A stretch of DNA of 6,681 nucleotides from RGIG4608 sp045651165 (lineage in GTDB: Bacteria; Bacillota; Clostridia; Oscillospirales; CAG-272), in assembly GCA_045651165.1 (NCBI GenBank), contig JAZRRX010000067.1:1-6681 (forward strand). The letters run 5' to 3'. The position numbers and the translations under genes are program-made. Shown one piece after another: positions 1-6,090 of this stretch (its first letter is position 1; the number at the start of each line of letters is the position of its first letter). The notes below the pieces were generated by a model, which was not told where the DNA came from, searched no databases, and saw only the letters and a program-made list of their open reading frames with translations.

Positions 1-527
1 AACTTGCAGCCATATTTTTTTTCCATTGTGCTACAGCATTTTGCAATCCACTCACCTTTAGCACAATTCGGATAAAGCTGTTTACCGGCTCTGAAAATAA
101 ATGCTCTCGGATTCTTCCAACTATACAAACCTTTAAGATCATGTATATCTTCATTCCAAATGGTTCTTTTAGAGTTAAGATATGTCCCTTTGTTCTCAAC
201 CACTATATAAAGCGAAATACTATTGTTTTGAGCTAAAATAAGTTCATCCCTGAAACGCTCATGTTCACTTTGAATATCCTGTACTAACTCCTGAATAGAA
301 CATTTTGTATCAACAGCAATACTGTAAGTCCCAAGAAAATCCATTTTTTTAAGTTCTATGTTGCGTTTAGCTTTACGATCTATTACGTCCTGGATTTTCT
401 CGTTAATCAATACATAATCACCTACAGGAAGTGGAGCCCTTAATACTTCGACTTTATTATTTGACCACCACAAATTCTTTATGTTATGTTTGCCTACTTT
501 ATTGCCCTTATCTTCTATAATTCTCAT
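1..527 (-). CDS. ERCC4-type nuclease, phage family (partial, C-terminus off the window)
   Basis: The frame is open from an ATG at 527 to the window edge, giving 175 residues without a stop. It starts 14 bp after the SSB stop, with a GAGG ribosome binding site about 6 nt upstream. It matches the phage and integrative-element group of ERCC4-fold (XPF-type) nucleases. Visible landmarks are IIED (residues 3-6), LPVGDY (33-38), AVDTK (71-75), the helix SIQELVQDIQSEHERFRDEL (77-96), the strand LYIVVEN (106-112) and a late STMEKKYG segment (166-173). In this family the GDY aspartate, the V-D-x-K pair and the ERF..E helix form the metal-dependent active site, so D37, D73 and K75 are the expected catalytic residues. 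An earlier VIDRK (48-52) lies in an insert that I recall as a normal family trait. The likely role is cutting branched or flapped DNA during phage recombination or replication. The exact substrate is inference. Little of the protein should be missing. Confidence 0.82.
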   Translation of the reverse strand, partial: MRIIEDKGNKVGKHNIKNLWWSNNKVEVLRAPLPVGDYVLINEKIQDVIDRKAKRNIELKKMDFLGTYSIAVDTKCSIQELVQDIQSEHERFRDELILAQNNSISLYIVVENKGTYLNSKRTIWNEDIHDLKGLYSWKNPRAFIFRAGKQLYPNCAKGEWIAKCCSTMEKKYGCK

Positions 528-541
528 GAAATACCTCATAT

Positions 542-979
542 CTAATCCAATGACGAATAATTGATGCCCTGGTATTCGACTTCTTCTAAACCGGACGTGT
601 CAAATTCGACTTGATTGATTACATTTGATACGGCATTAGGCTCTTGATTACCTTTAGGGTCCAAAAAGAATAACTGTTGAACTTTAAAGATTAGATGCTC
701 ATACCATTTTCCGTCCTTTTGATATTTTGTGTGTTCTGCCCTAGCCGCTATTGCTATCCTTTTTCCCTTTACCAACCATTTTTCACAAGTTTCTGCTATG
801 GCCCCTACGGCCTTTATGGGTAACACATCATATGATTGTTTCCCTTTTGATGAAATACGATCTACTGCCAAATTGAAATAACATGAGCAGACTATTTCTT
901 CTCCTTCGCCTTCTCCAAATTTATCTTTACGGACTTTTGGATCATTGACCAAACGCCCGATAAAATTACATGAGTTCAT
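542..979 (-). CDS. ssb: Single-stranded DNA-binding protein, phage type
   Basis: A 145-aa OB-fold SSB that would coat ssDNA during phage replication and RecT-mediated annealing. The N-terminus MNSCNFIGRLVNDP is the typical SSB first strand. It is followed by YFNLAVDR (34-41), DVLPIKAVGAIAE (51-63), the helix-strand EKWLVKGKRIAIAARA (66-81) and FKVQQLFFLD (98-107). The ATG at 979 is preferred over an in-frame TTG at 1000, because an AAAGGGGGG motif sits just upstream of 979 and the seven extra residues do not look like SSB. With this start the gene overlaps the end of the MBL-fold gene by 14 bp, suggesting translational coupling. The C-terminus (LEEVEYQGINYSSLD) is moderately acidic but lacks the DDDIPF-like tip that most bacterial SSBs use to recruit partners. 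The family call is firm. Interaction properties are inferred. Confidence 0.93.
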   Translation of the reverse strand: MNSCNFIGRLVNDPKVRKDKFGEGEGEEIVCSCYFNLAVDRISSKGKQSYDVLPIKAVGAIAETCEKWLVKGKRIAIAARAEHTKYQKDGKWYEHLIFKVQQLFFLDPKGNQEPNAVSNVINQVEFDTSGLEEVEYQGINYSSLD

Positions 980-1679
980 ATATGCCCCCCTTTCTTGCAA
1001 CGCTTACATTTGCGGCCGTAACCCTGCTGATCTCATTCTCAAATAATTCGTGGTCTGAATTATCATCAGATAAATGCCCTACGATTACGTTCTTTAGTGT
1101 CTTATCCCGGTCAGTGACCTTGATAAAGTCCATGCCCGTTTCTAAACTTAAATGACCTGACAGAACGTGATATTTTTTTGCTTCATTGGTTTCAGATTCC
1201 AGAAAGTTATCAGCGTAATCAATTCCTAACAGTAAGATGTTGACATTTTTAAACCGCCACTTTATCAGGCTACAATCCGTGATGTAGACCATTTTTATAG
1301 GCTCAACGTCATGCGTTATGATATATCCATAGATGGGACACTCACTTCCGTCACCATTGGTATGTGTAAAATGGTTATCCTTATCCGTGAGGGGGAAATA
1401 CTGTACCATAAATCCCCCGCCAAGATGTGTAACTTTAGGCTTCTCGATATAAGGGGCAATAATTGGTATTCCGGCTTTTTCAAGATCACGGGCAGCAGCC
1501 GCATGGTCATGATGCACATGAGAAATTAATGCCCCTTTTACCTTAGATATTTGAAAATCAATACCAATCTTAATTTCCTTAAAAGAAATCCCTACATCAA
1601 GAAGCAAAATATTATTGTTTTTGTCGATAACCGCATAAGAATTACCATGGCTACCTGTCCCAAGACATTTAAGTTTCAT
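966..1679 (-). CDS. MBL-fold metallo-hydrolase, WalJ/YycJ-like; candidate phage exonuclease
   Basis: A 237-aa metallo-beta-lactamase-fold protein, the usual size for a single-domain member. It opens with KLKCLGTGSHGNSY, like the LGSGSxGNS start of the WalJ/YycJ group. The metal ligands appear in order: HVHHDH (residues 54-59), D135 in YITD, H176 in SGHLSLETG and H202 in VIVGHLSDDNSD. All key ligands look intact, so the enzyme should be active. Some WalJ-type proteins are 5'-3' exonucleases, and no other RecT-partner exonuclease is visible, so I infer a DNA end-processing role. The ATG at 1679 fits the family start. A GTG at 1688 in the same frame would add three residues and cannot be excluded. 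The gene overlaps the end of recT by 11 bp and the start of ssb by 14 bp, which binds all three into one coupled unit. Confidence 0.88.
   Translation of the reverse strand: MKLKCLGTGSHGNSYAVIDKNNNILLLDVGISFKEIKIGIDFQISKVKGALISHVHHDHAAAARDLEKAGIPIIAPYIEKPKVTHLGGGFMVQYFPLTDKDNHFTHTNGDGSECPIYGYIITHDVEPIKMVYITDCSLIKWRFKNVNILLLGIDYADNFLESETNEAKKYHVLSGHLSLETGMDFIKVTDRDKTLKNVIVGHLSDDNSDHELFENEISRVTAANVSVARKGGIYELM
985..993 (-). promoter_or_regulatory. Ribosome binding site that sets the SSB start
   Basis: The minus strand reads AAAGGGGGG, then five bases, then the ATG at 979. The alternative TTG start at 1000 has no Shine-Dalgarno sequence in front of it. This site therefore decides the SSB start. 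It lies inside the last codons of the MBL-fold gene. Confidence 0.75.
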
Positions 1680-2502
1680 CAGCAACACCGCTTTCTTCTA
1701 CGGGTTTAACTTCTGCATCTATATATTCCTCAAAATCAACGCTGTTTGCGGATTCAGCAATATCCTTGTCCCTCTGTTCCTGCACATCTGTGATAATAGC
1801 CATATCCTCATTAAATGCGTCCTTTTGCAATGCTGAATCAAATTCAACATCCAGATTCCTGTAAAGCCTGTGTAAAACGGTTTTGAGATACATACGATCA
1901 GGATGATTAGCCCAAGCTCCACCATTAGCCATCTTGCTCTGCTTACGGCAAGCATTAAGCTGTTCCATGTTCATATACTCATATCTTCTGTCACCATCTT
2001 CAAAGATTACCCATGCGACAGCCCCTTTTATTTCTTTGCCGATTCTTTCATCCTCGGAAAGAAATGTACGGTCAAACCACGGAGTACCATCATCAAGGTA
2101 TTTTCTCTGGAAGTTTTCACCCTGATAAATCAGTTCCGTAAAAGGACCCTTAACTACAGGCTTGACAGAATACTTACGGATCATCTTTGCCGTTCCGATA
2201 GGACTAAGTGAAAATGTAAGAGAACTACCATAATTGTAGAGGTAGTAATCGTTGCTCAAACCACAATCCAGACCTAAGTAAGCTGCTTTTAAAAGTGCAT
2301 CCTTAACCTGTGCCTGTCCTGCTGCCTTATATTCCTTAACGTACTTAACCAATGTGTCATTATGTGTCATAGCGTACATAGCGTTATGAACAAAACGCTG
2401 AATGTTAAGTCCTTCCGGCAAATAAGCCTTCTGATTTTCAAGTGTTAATTTAAATGAATCGCTAAATGATAATGCTGTTCCTGTTGTCTTATCTTCTGAC
2501 AT
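1669..2502 (-). CDS. recT: RecT-family single-strand annealing protein
   Basis: A 277-aa RecT-family recombinase, which anneals complementary ssDNA in phage homologous recombination, normally on ends resected by a partner exonuclease. Family landmarks are FVHNAMYAMTHNDTL (residues 37-51, the early helices), KDALLKAAYLGLDCGL (67-82), the central strands around FSLSPIGTAKMIRKY (97-111), KGAVAWVIFEDGDRRYEYM (159-177), and the late WANHPDRMYLKTVLHRLYR (197-215), which resembles the RecT W..hp..M..KT..r motif. The tail after about residue 230 is acidic and variable, as is usual. The ATG at 2502 has an AAGGAG site 7 nt upstream, which lies inside the last codons of the HNH gene. The gene sits four bases after that gene and overlaps the MBL-fold gene by 11 bp. 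No RecE is present in the window. Confidence 0.95.
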   Translation of the reverse strand: MSEDKTTGTALSFSDSFKLTLENQKAYLPEGLNIQRFVHNAMYAMTHNDTLVKYVKEYKAAGQAQVKDALLKAAYLGLDCGLSNDYYLYNYGSSLTFSLSPIGTAKMIRKYSVKPVVKGPFTELIYQGENFQRKYLDDGTPWFDRTFLSEDERIGKEIKGAVAWVIFEDGDRRYEYMNMEQLNACRKQSKMANGGAWANHPDRMYLKTVLHRLYRNLDVEFDSALQKDAFNEDMAIITDVQEQRDKDIAESANSVDFEEYIDAEVKPVEESGVADET

Positions 2503-2506
2503 AAAA

Positions 2507-3130
2507 TCACTCCTTTTTTGGTGTAGTTAGAGCTTTTTCCACGCTCCAATTTAGTTTGTTGATTCTTCCAGAAATAAGTGAAAAACTTAATCCTGTTTCC
2601 GCAGCCCACATAGAAATGGTCTGTGTTTTTCCATTAAAAGTTAAATAATGATTGTTACGTTTGTTGTTGTTTTGGGTTTTCATATCAGCCCAACGGCAAT
2701 TATCTGGGGTATAATCTCCTGAATAATCAACTCTATCAATCGTAAGGTTATCGTTGTAACCATTTTGTGAAGCCCATAAGGCAAACGATTCAAAAGAAGT
2801 TTTCCATTCTTCACAAACTTTTATTCCTTGTTTGCCATAATATTTGTATTTTGTATTCCGTGGATTATGGCATCTTTGCACCATGTTCGCCCATATTGAA
2901 TGTAACCGGGTATTCGTTTGTCCGTGTGTTTTTCGTAATTTACTTGTCAATTCCTTGTGTAAACACCCACAAGATCGTGTATCTTTACCTAAACCCTGAA
3001 TGGAAACAGTAACTTCATTTCCACAATCGCATTTGCATACCCATTGGCTTTTATGGTTTTTCATTCCGGCAAACCCAATTACACTTAAACGCCCAAATTT
3101 CTGTCCTGTTAAATCTCTAAAGCAAGGCAT
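2507..3130 (-). CDS. Free-standing HNH/AP2-type phage endonuclease-like protein (mobile cargo)
   Basis: A 207-aa protein of a family common in phages and usually annotated as HNH endonuclease or AP2-domain protein. The N-terminal part is a small zinc ribbon: DLTGQKFGRLSVIG, then CKCDCG (Cys 32, 34, 36) and SCGC (Cys 54, 56). The middle has the RLHSIWANMVQRCHNP, YYGKQGIKVCEEW, LTIDRVDYSGDYTPDNCRW and NNNKRNN blocks (75-160). The IDRxD..G.Y.P.NCRW block resembles an HNH beta-beta-alpha core, but arginine replaces the usual catalytic histidine of the DH pair. I believe this is normal for the family. The end (162-203) looks like a small helical DNA-binding unit. It lies 2 bp after the ATPase stop and 4 bp before recT, as expected for a homing-type insertion. 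Zinc binding and DNA binding are likely; nuclease activity is uncertain. Confidence 0.82.
   Translation of the reverse strand: MPCFRDLTGQKFGRLSVIGFAGMKNHKSQWVCKCDCGNEVTVSIQGLGKDTRSCGCLHKELTSKLRKTHGQTNTRLHSIWANMVQRCHNPRNTKYKYYGKQGIKVCEEWKTSFESFALWASQNGYNDNLTIDRVDYSGDYTPDNCRWADMKTQNNNKRNNHYLTFNGKTQTISMWAAETGLSFSLISGRINKLNWSVEKALTTPKKE
2510..2515 (-). promoter_or_regulatory. recT ribosome binding site embedded in the end of the HNH gene
   Basis: The minus strand reads AAGGAG, seven bases upstream of the recT ATG. The same six bases are the last two sense codons (Lys-Glu) of the HNH gene. Translation of the HNH gene therefore passes through the recT initiation site, which could couple or modulate RecT synthesis. 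Confidence 0.8.
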
Positions 3131-3132
3131 TT

Positions 3133-5064
3133 TTAACCCTCTTTTACAAATAATCCCTTATTTTCGCTAACCTTCAAGAATATCATCTGACAGGGCATTT
3201 CAATTTGAGCCATAGAATTGCTGTCAAGATTCTCCGCAGAATCAAGCCATGCAGGATAATGCTCTCCATAAAAGTTCTGTAACCCCTGAATAATGTCTAA
3301 CTTAGCTAATACACACATAGCCGTGTTAAGGTCACTTCCTAAAGCCTTGCCGTTTACTTTCGGGACTACAACATCCTTAACTTCCCCGTTCTTTTGATAT
3401 TCCCAGAAAGACCACTTAACTATCTTGAAGTTTTTATTAATGCTTTCTGTGAGTAGATCATATTTACGTTTCTGGATAAGTGATAACTGATACAGGATTT
3501 TCTCTGAATTAGCCTTATTCTGTTCAAATTCCATCTGCGAAGCCCTTAAATCGGCAATGTTATCATCTATCCTTGCGTTGTCCGCCGCCTTAGATAACTG
3601 AATCTCGCAATCCCTTAACTGACCGTTAAGGCTTAATTCTTCCGCACCCAAAGCCGTCATGTTAGGCATACTTGCAGCCTTTTCATCCATGAGTTTCAGA
3701 TTGTCAGAAATCTGCTTTTGGATAGCCTCTTTTTCAGCTTTGTATGTTTCGGGTTCTTCCATAGCCCCGTCAAACGCATTTAAAGGCTTATTTAAGGCGG
3801 TTTCTATATCAGACTTAGCATTTATGCTGTCCTGTATCTTACGGGTCTTTTCAGCCAATTCTGAGCGTTTGATAGCCAACAGGGACATATTCTCTGTAAT
3901 CTGTGTATGCAGGTCAGCGATTCTTTGTAATTTGTTGGTTTCAAAGTTCGCCTTTATCTCTTCCTGCTTATACTGTTGGTATAACTGATTGCAAGTAGGG
4001 CAATACAGATTGCTCTCATCAAAAACCTCTGCTTCGATTTCTGTAACCTTTGCCTTACCCTGTTCAATCGAATTTTCAAGCCTTTTAATCGCACCGCCAT
4101 GTATATCTACCTCATTTTTTAATCTGGAAATTTCACGGGTTATAGTAGCAAGTTTTTCCTCGTTCTCACGTCTGCCGGAAAGTATCTTTTCTTCAAGTGC
4201 TTTCTTTTCAGCGTGTTCTTTCTGTTCGATACCCGAATACTCAAACTGTAGTTTCAGATTCTTTTCACGGATCACATTCAGTTCATCCACGATAAGTTTG
4301 CCTACCCTTTGAGCATCCTGATTCTTCTCAATCTGTTCTTTGAGCATATTCTTTTGAAGTTCCAAGGCTGAAAAGTCTAAATCCACTTTAGCTTCTTCAA
4401 GTCCGGATATTCTCGCTCTTAGCAGTTCTCCGTCCTTGCCATAAACCTCTTTAATTTTTCTAAGATTAGCGTTCTGCATGGATGCTACTTCATCAAAGGT
4501 ATAGTCTTTGAGTAGCAATGTAGCCTCAGCACATCCGTCCATTTGTAAAGCAACCTCATAATCGGTAATGTCACTAACCATGCCGAAAAGGACTTTTCGC
4601 ATTTCATCTTTCTTGCCGGACAGGAACATATCAGGATGTGAAAGTGTTAAAAATTTATCTGTAATGCCGTACTCGGCTATTTTCTGCTTGAAATCCCTAA
4701 GCCCGTATTCAACGGAATTAACAAGGTATGTTGACGAAAAGCTGACCGCATCAGCAACGCCCTCAACCTTAGATTTCTTAACTGTTCTGGTAAGCCTTCT
4801 TTCAAGTGTTATGTGCTTACCGTCTACTACAGCCACTACCTCAACAGATGGTGTGGCTTCTTCCATATCTAATGGGAATACCGCCGGATTTGACGCTAAA
4901 GATTCTGAACAATCAGCCATTAACCAAAACCAACCACACTCTATGGATGATTTTCCTGAACCATTTGCCCCGCTGATCGTCACGTTAGAATTGTTGAGCA
5001 AAAGGTTTTCATGCTTTAAGCCTTTGAAATTATGGAGAATAATTCTCTCAATCGTAAGATTCAT
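3133..5064 (-). CDS. SMC/Rad50/SbcC-like ABC-type ATPase, short phage form
   Basis: A 643-aa ATPase with Rad50/SbcC layout but much shorter than the roughly 1000 aa of bacterial SbcC. The N-terminus has IERIILHNFKGL (5-16) and the Walker A GANGSGKSS (32-40). A long Glu/Lys-rich coiled coil (about 215-350 and 365-545) flanks a zinc-hook-like CPTC (355-358). The C-terminal head holds NGKALGSDLNTAMCVLAKLD (571-590), where the ABC signature helix would be, and PAWLDSAENLD (604-614), whose D608 and E611 are the probable Walker B acid and catalytic glutamate in the D-x-A-E form seen in phage relatives. By analogy it should bind DNA ends and gate a nuclease. No SbcD/Mre11 phosphoesterase is visible, so the MBL-fold protein could be that partner (inference). 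The ATG at 5064 follows an AAGGGG site, 16 bp after the previous stop. Confidence 0.88.
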   Translation of the reverse strand: MNLTIERIILHNFKGLKHENLLLNNSNVTISGANGSGKSSIECGWFWLMADCSESLASNPAVFPLDMEEATPSVEVVAVVDGKHITLERRLTRTVKKSKVEGVADAVSFSSTYLVNSVEYGLRDFKQKIAEYGITDKFLTLSHPDMFLSGKKDEMRKVLFGMVSDITDYEVALQMDGCAEATLLLKDYTFDEVASMQNANLRKIKEVYGKDGELLRARISGLEEAKVDLDFSALELQKNMLKEQIEKNQDAQRVGKLIVDELNVIREKNLKLQFEYSGIEQKEHAEKKALEEKILSGRRENEEKLATITREISRLKNEVDIHGGAIKRLENSIEQGKAKVTEIEAEVFDESNLYCPTCNQLYQQYKQEEIKANFETNKLQRIADLHTQITENMSLLAIKRSELAEKTRKIQDSINAKSDIETALNKPLNAFDGAMEEPETYKAEKEAIQKQISDNLKLMDEKAASMPNMTALGAEELSLNGQLRDCEIQLSKAADNARIDDNIADLRASQMEFEQNKANSEKILYQLSLIQKRKYDLLTESINKNFKIVKWSFWEYQKNGEVKDVVVPKVNGKALGSDLNTAMCVLAKLDIIQGLQNFYGEHYPAWLDSAENLDSNSMAQIEMPCQMIFLKVSENKGLFVKEG

Positions 5065-5080
5065 AATCTGTCCCCTTCCC

Positions 5081-5719
5081 TTATCCTATACTTTCTATTT
5101 TTTCTATGTGATACCTGCCGTAGCCGCTTGATCTTCCAGAACCAATACCGATACCGAATCCGGCAAGAGTGATAATGTTAAGTATCTGTTCCATTGAGTA
5201 TGCTGTTTCAAGGAACTGTATTGTTACGTCAGCACTCCAACCAACGAATCTGTTAAGCGATACTAAAACAGGTGCCCCCTTTTTGGGTGACATAAGTTTT
5301 TCATCTACAAAGTGTTGTGCAAACCTGATAGGAACTAAACCACCCTGACCATTTACATTTACTGTGGCATTGAACTTTGTGGAATATTTGTCAACATCAT
5401 TTCTGACTACTGAATCCGCAAAAGACTTCTTTAAGCCGAATGTAGTAATGCAAGGAGCATTTTCCTTTAGTGCCTTTTCAAGACCTTCTTCTGAATAATC
5501 CGTAGGCTTTCCATCACGCCAATGAATAGCGGTTATGATCGTTTCCCAAGGATTAGGTTTATCAAGGCTCTTTGCCTTGTCTTTCCTTATGTCTGTAAGC
5601 TGCTTTGCGGTTACATCATTCATTTTGTTGAGTACCAAGTCCGAATCCCCAACAATCGTTACCACCATTGTTTTTACACTGTTCTGAGGTGCTTTTACCT
5701 CTATTGTTTTTGTTGCCAT
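5081..5719 (-). CDS. Conserved phage protein of unknown function with a glycine-rich C-terminus
   Basis: A 212-aa protein that I recognise as a conserved phage family found near recombination genes, without a proven function. The start fits the family: a short charged lead, then VVTIVGDSDLVLNKM (residues 19-33), which corresponds to a GDTPLIxHxW-type strand in relatives. Next come a Lys-rich segment (40-56), NPWETIITAIHWRDGKP (56-72), a helix containing GLKKSFADS (95-103), two beta-rich blocks (115-131 and 150-170), and a helix-plus-loop end with MEQILNIITLAGFGIGIG (176-193) and SGRSSGYGRYHIE (194-206). The glycine-rich loop ending in GYGRY resembles the loop of RAMP/Cas7-like folds, but this is only a visual resemblance. 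The ATG at 5719 has a perfect AAGGAGG site. As first gene after a structured leader and next to the SMC-like ATPase, it is probably part of the recombination module. Confidence 0.72.
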   Translation of the reverse strand: MATKTIEVKAPQNSVKTMVVTIVGDSDLVLNKMNDVTAKQLTDIRKDKAKSLDKPNPWETIITAIHWRDGKPTDYSEEGLEKALKENAPCITTFGLKKSFADSVVRNDVDKYSTKFNATVNVNGQGGLVPIRFAQHFVDEKLMSPKKGAPVLVSLNRFVGWSADVTIQFLETAYSMEQILNIITLAGFGIGIGSGRSSGYGRYHIEKIESIG

Positions 5720-5932
5720 TACTTTTCCTCCTTATTTTGGATGTGATTTTTTTGCAACCTTATAGATGCGATTGCTGACTTGATATGTTCTGTATTAAGC
5801 TGTCCTGTCTTGTTCCGATTTTTAAGTCGCTATGCTCAAATCAGCAACCCCACCCACAAAGAGTAGGGATATTGATATGAAGTGTCTTATAATTTCTTGC
5901 TGTGTTGTTTGCTGTTCTATTGCTTCTTTCTG
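5719..5932 (-). pseudogene. Possible frameshifted remnant of a small gene in the leader (weak)
   Basis: Two open stretches overlap in different frames. The first (5932-5822) reads with EAIEQQTTQQEIIRHF then FISISLLFVGGVADLSIAT. The second (5829-5719) contains GQLNTEHIKSAIASIRLQKN and ends in KEEK, with its TAA overlapping the ATG of the 212-aa gene as TAATG. Both look protein-like, but neither has an ATG, GTG or TTG start with a ribosome binding site near its beginning. One base shift near 5827 would join them. This may be a decayed small gene, or chance reading of A-rich DNA. Confidence 0.2.
5727..5733 (-). promoter_or_regulatory. Strong ribosome binding site of the 212-aa gene
   Basis: The minus strand reads AAGGAGG seven bases before the ATG at 5719. 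It is the strongest Shine-Dalgarno match in the window and marks the first gene after the long leader, so high translation of this gene is likely. Confidence 0.85.
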
Positions 5933-6001
5933 TTATTCTTATATGATATGTCCGATAATGATATTGGCTTCATCTGCCACTTATAAGCAGAATGGCGTGT
6001 A

Positions 6002-6021
6002 TTGTTCTATTTTGTTCTATT
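6002..6021. repeat. Tandem 10-mer TTGTTCTATT x2 in the leader
   Basis: Two perfect adjacent copies of TTGTTCTATT are followed by more T residues. A related TGTTCTATTG lies at 5913-5922. On the transcribed strand the motif reads AATAGAACAA. It lies in the spacer between the two 31-nt arms. It could be a protein-binding iteron or only low-complexity sequence. Confidence 0.4.
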
Positions 6022-6065
6022 TTTTCGTTTAAGGAAGTAACGTGTCGTGTCCTTCTGTGTTTTGA

Positions 6066-6090
6066 ATTTATAGGCACTCTGCCTATAAAT
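6066..6090 (-). other. Perfect 10-bp hairpin (stem ATTTATAGGC, 5-nt loop)
   Basis: ATTTATAGGC at 6066-6075 is exactly complementary to GCCTATAAAT at 6081-6090, with a 5-nt loop. It starts 20 bp beyond the stop of the 143-aa gene. There is no U-run on either strand after the stem, so it is not a standard intrinsic terminator. It could be a transcript-end stabiliser, a processing site or a repressor operator. It competes with the long-range pairing of the two 31-nt arms because it uses much of the same sequence. Confidence 0.6.

Noticed and set aside
980..1000. TTG at 1000 as the SSB start.
   Set aside because: It has no Shine-Dalgarno sequence, while the ATG at 979 has a very strong one and gives the family-typical N-terminus.
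4568..5131. Plus-strand open frame of 187 codons opposite the ATPase.
   Set aside because: It lies antisense to the Walker A half of a clear ATPase gene and has no recognisable domain. The same applies to the shorter plus-strand frames at 970-1155, 3659-3988 and 3989-4312.
5832..6032. Plus-strand open frame of 66 codons, cysteine-rich and hydrophobic, with an internal ATG at 5880 preceded by a weak AGGG.
   Set aside because: It opposes all other genes, has no good ribosome binding site, spans the structured repeats and has low-complexity composition. It is most likely the reverse of A-rich leader DNA.
6066..6090. Perfect hairpin as a rho-independent terminator for the 143-aa gene.
   Set aside because: No U-run follows the stem on either strand and the stem is AT-rich, so standard intrinsic termination is unlikely.
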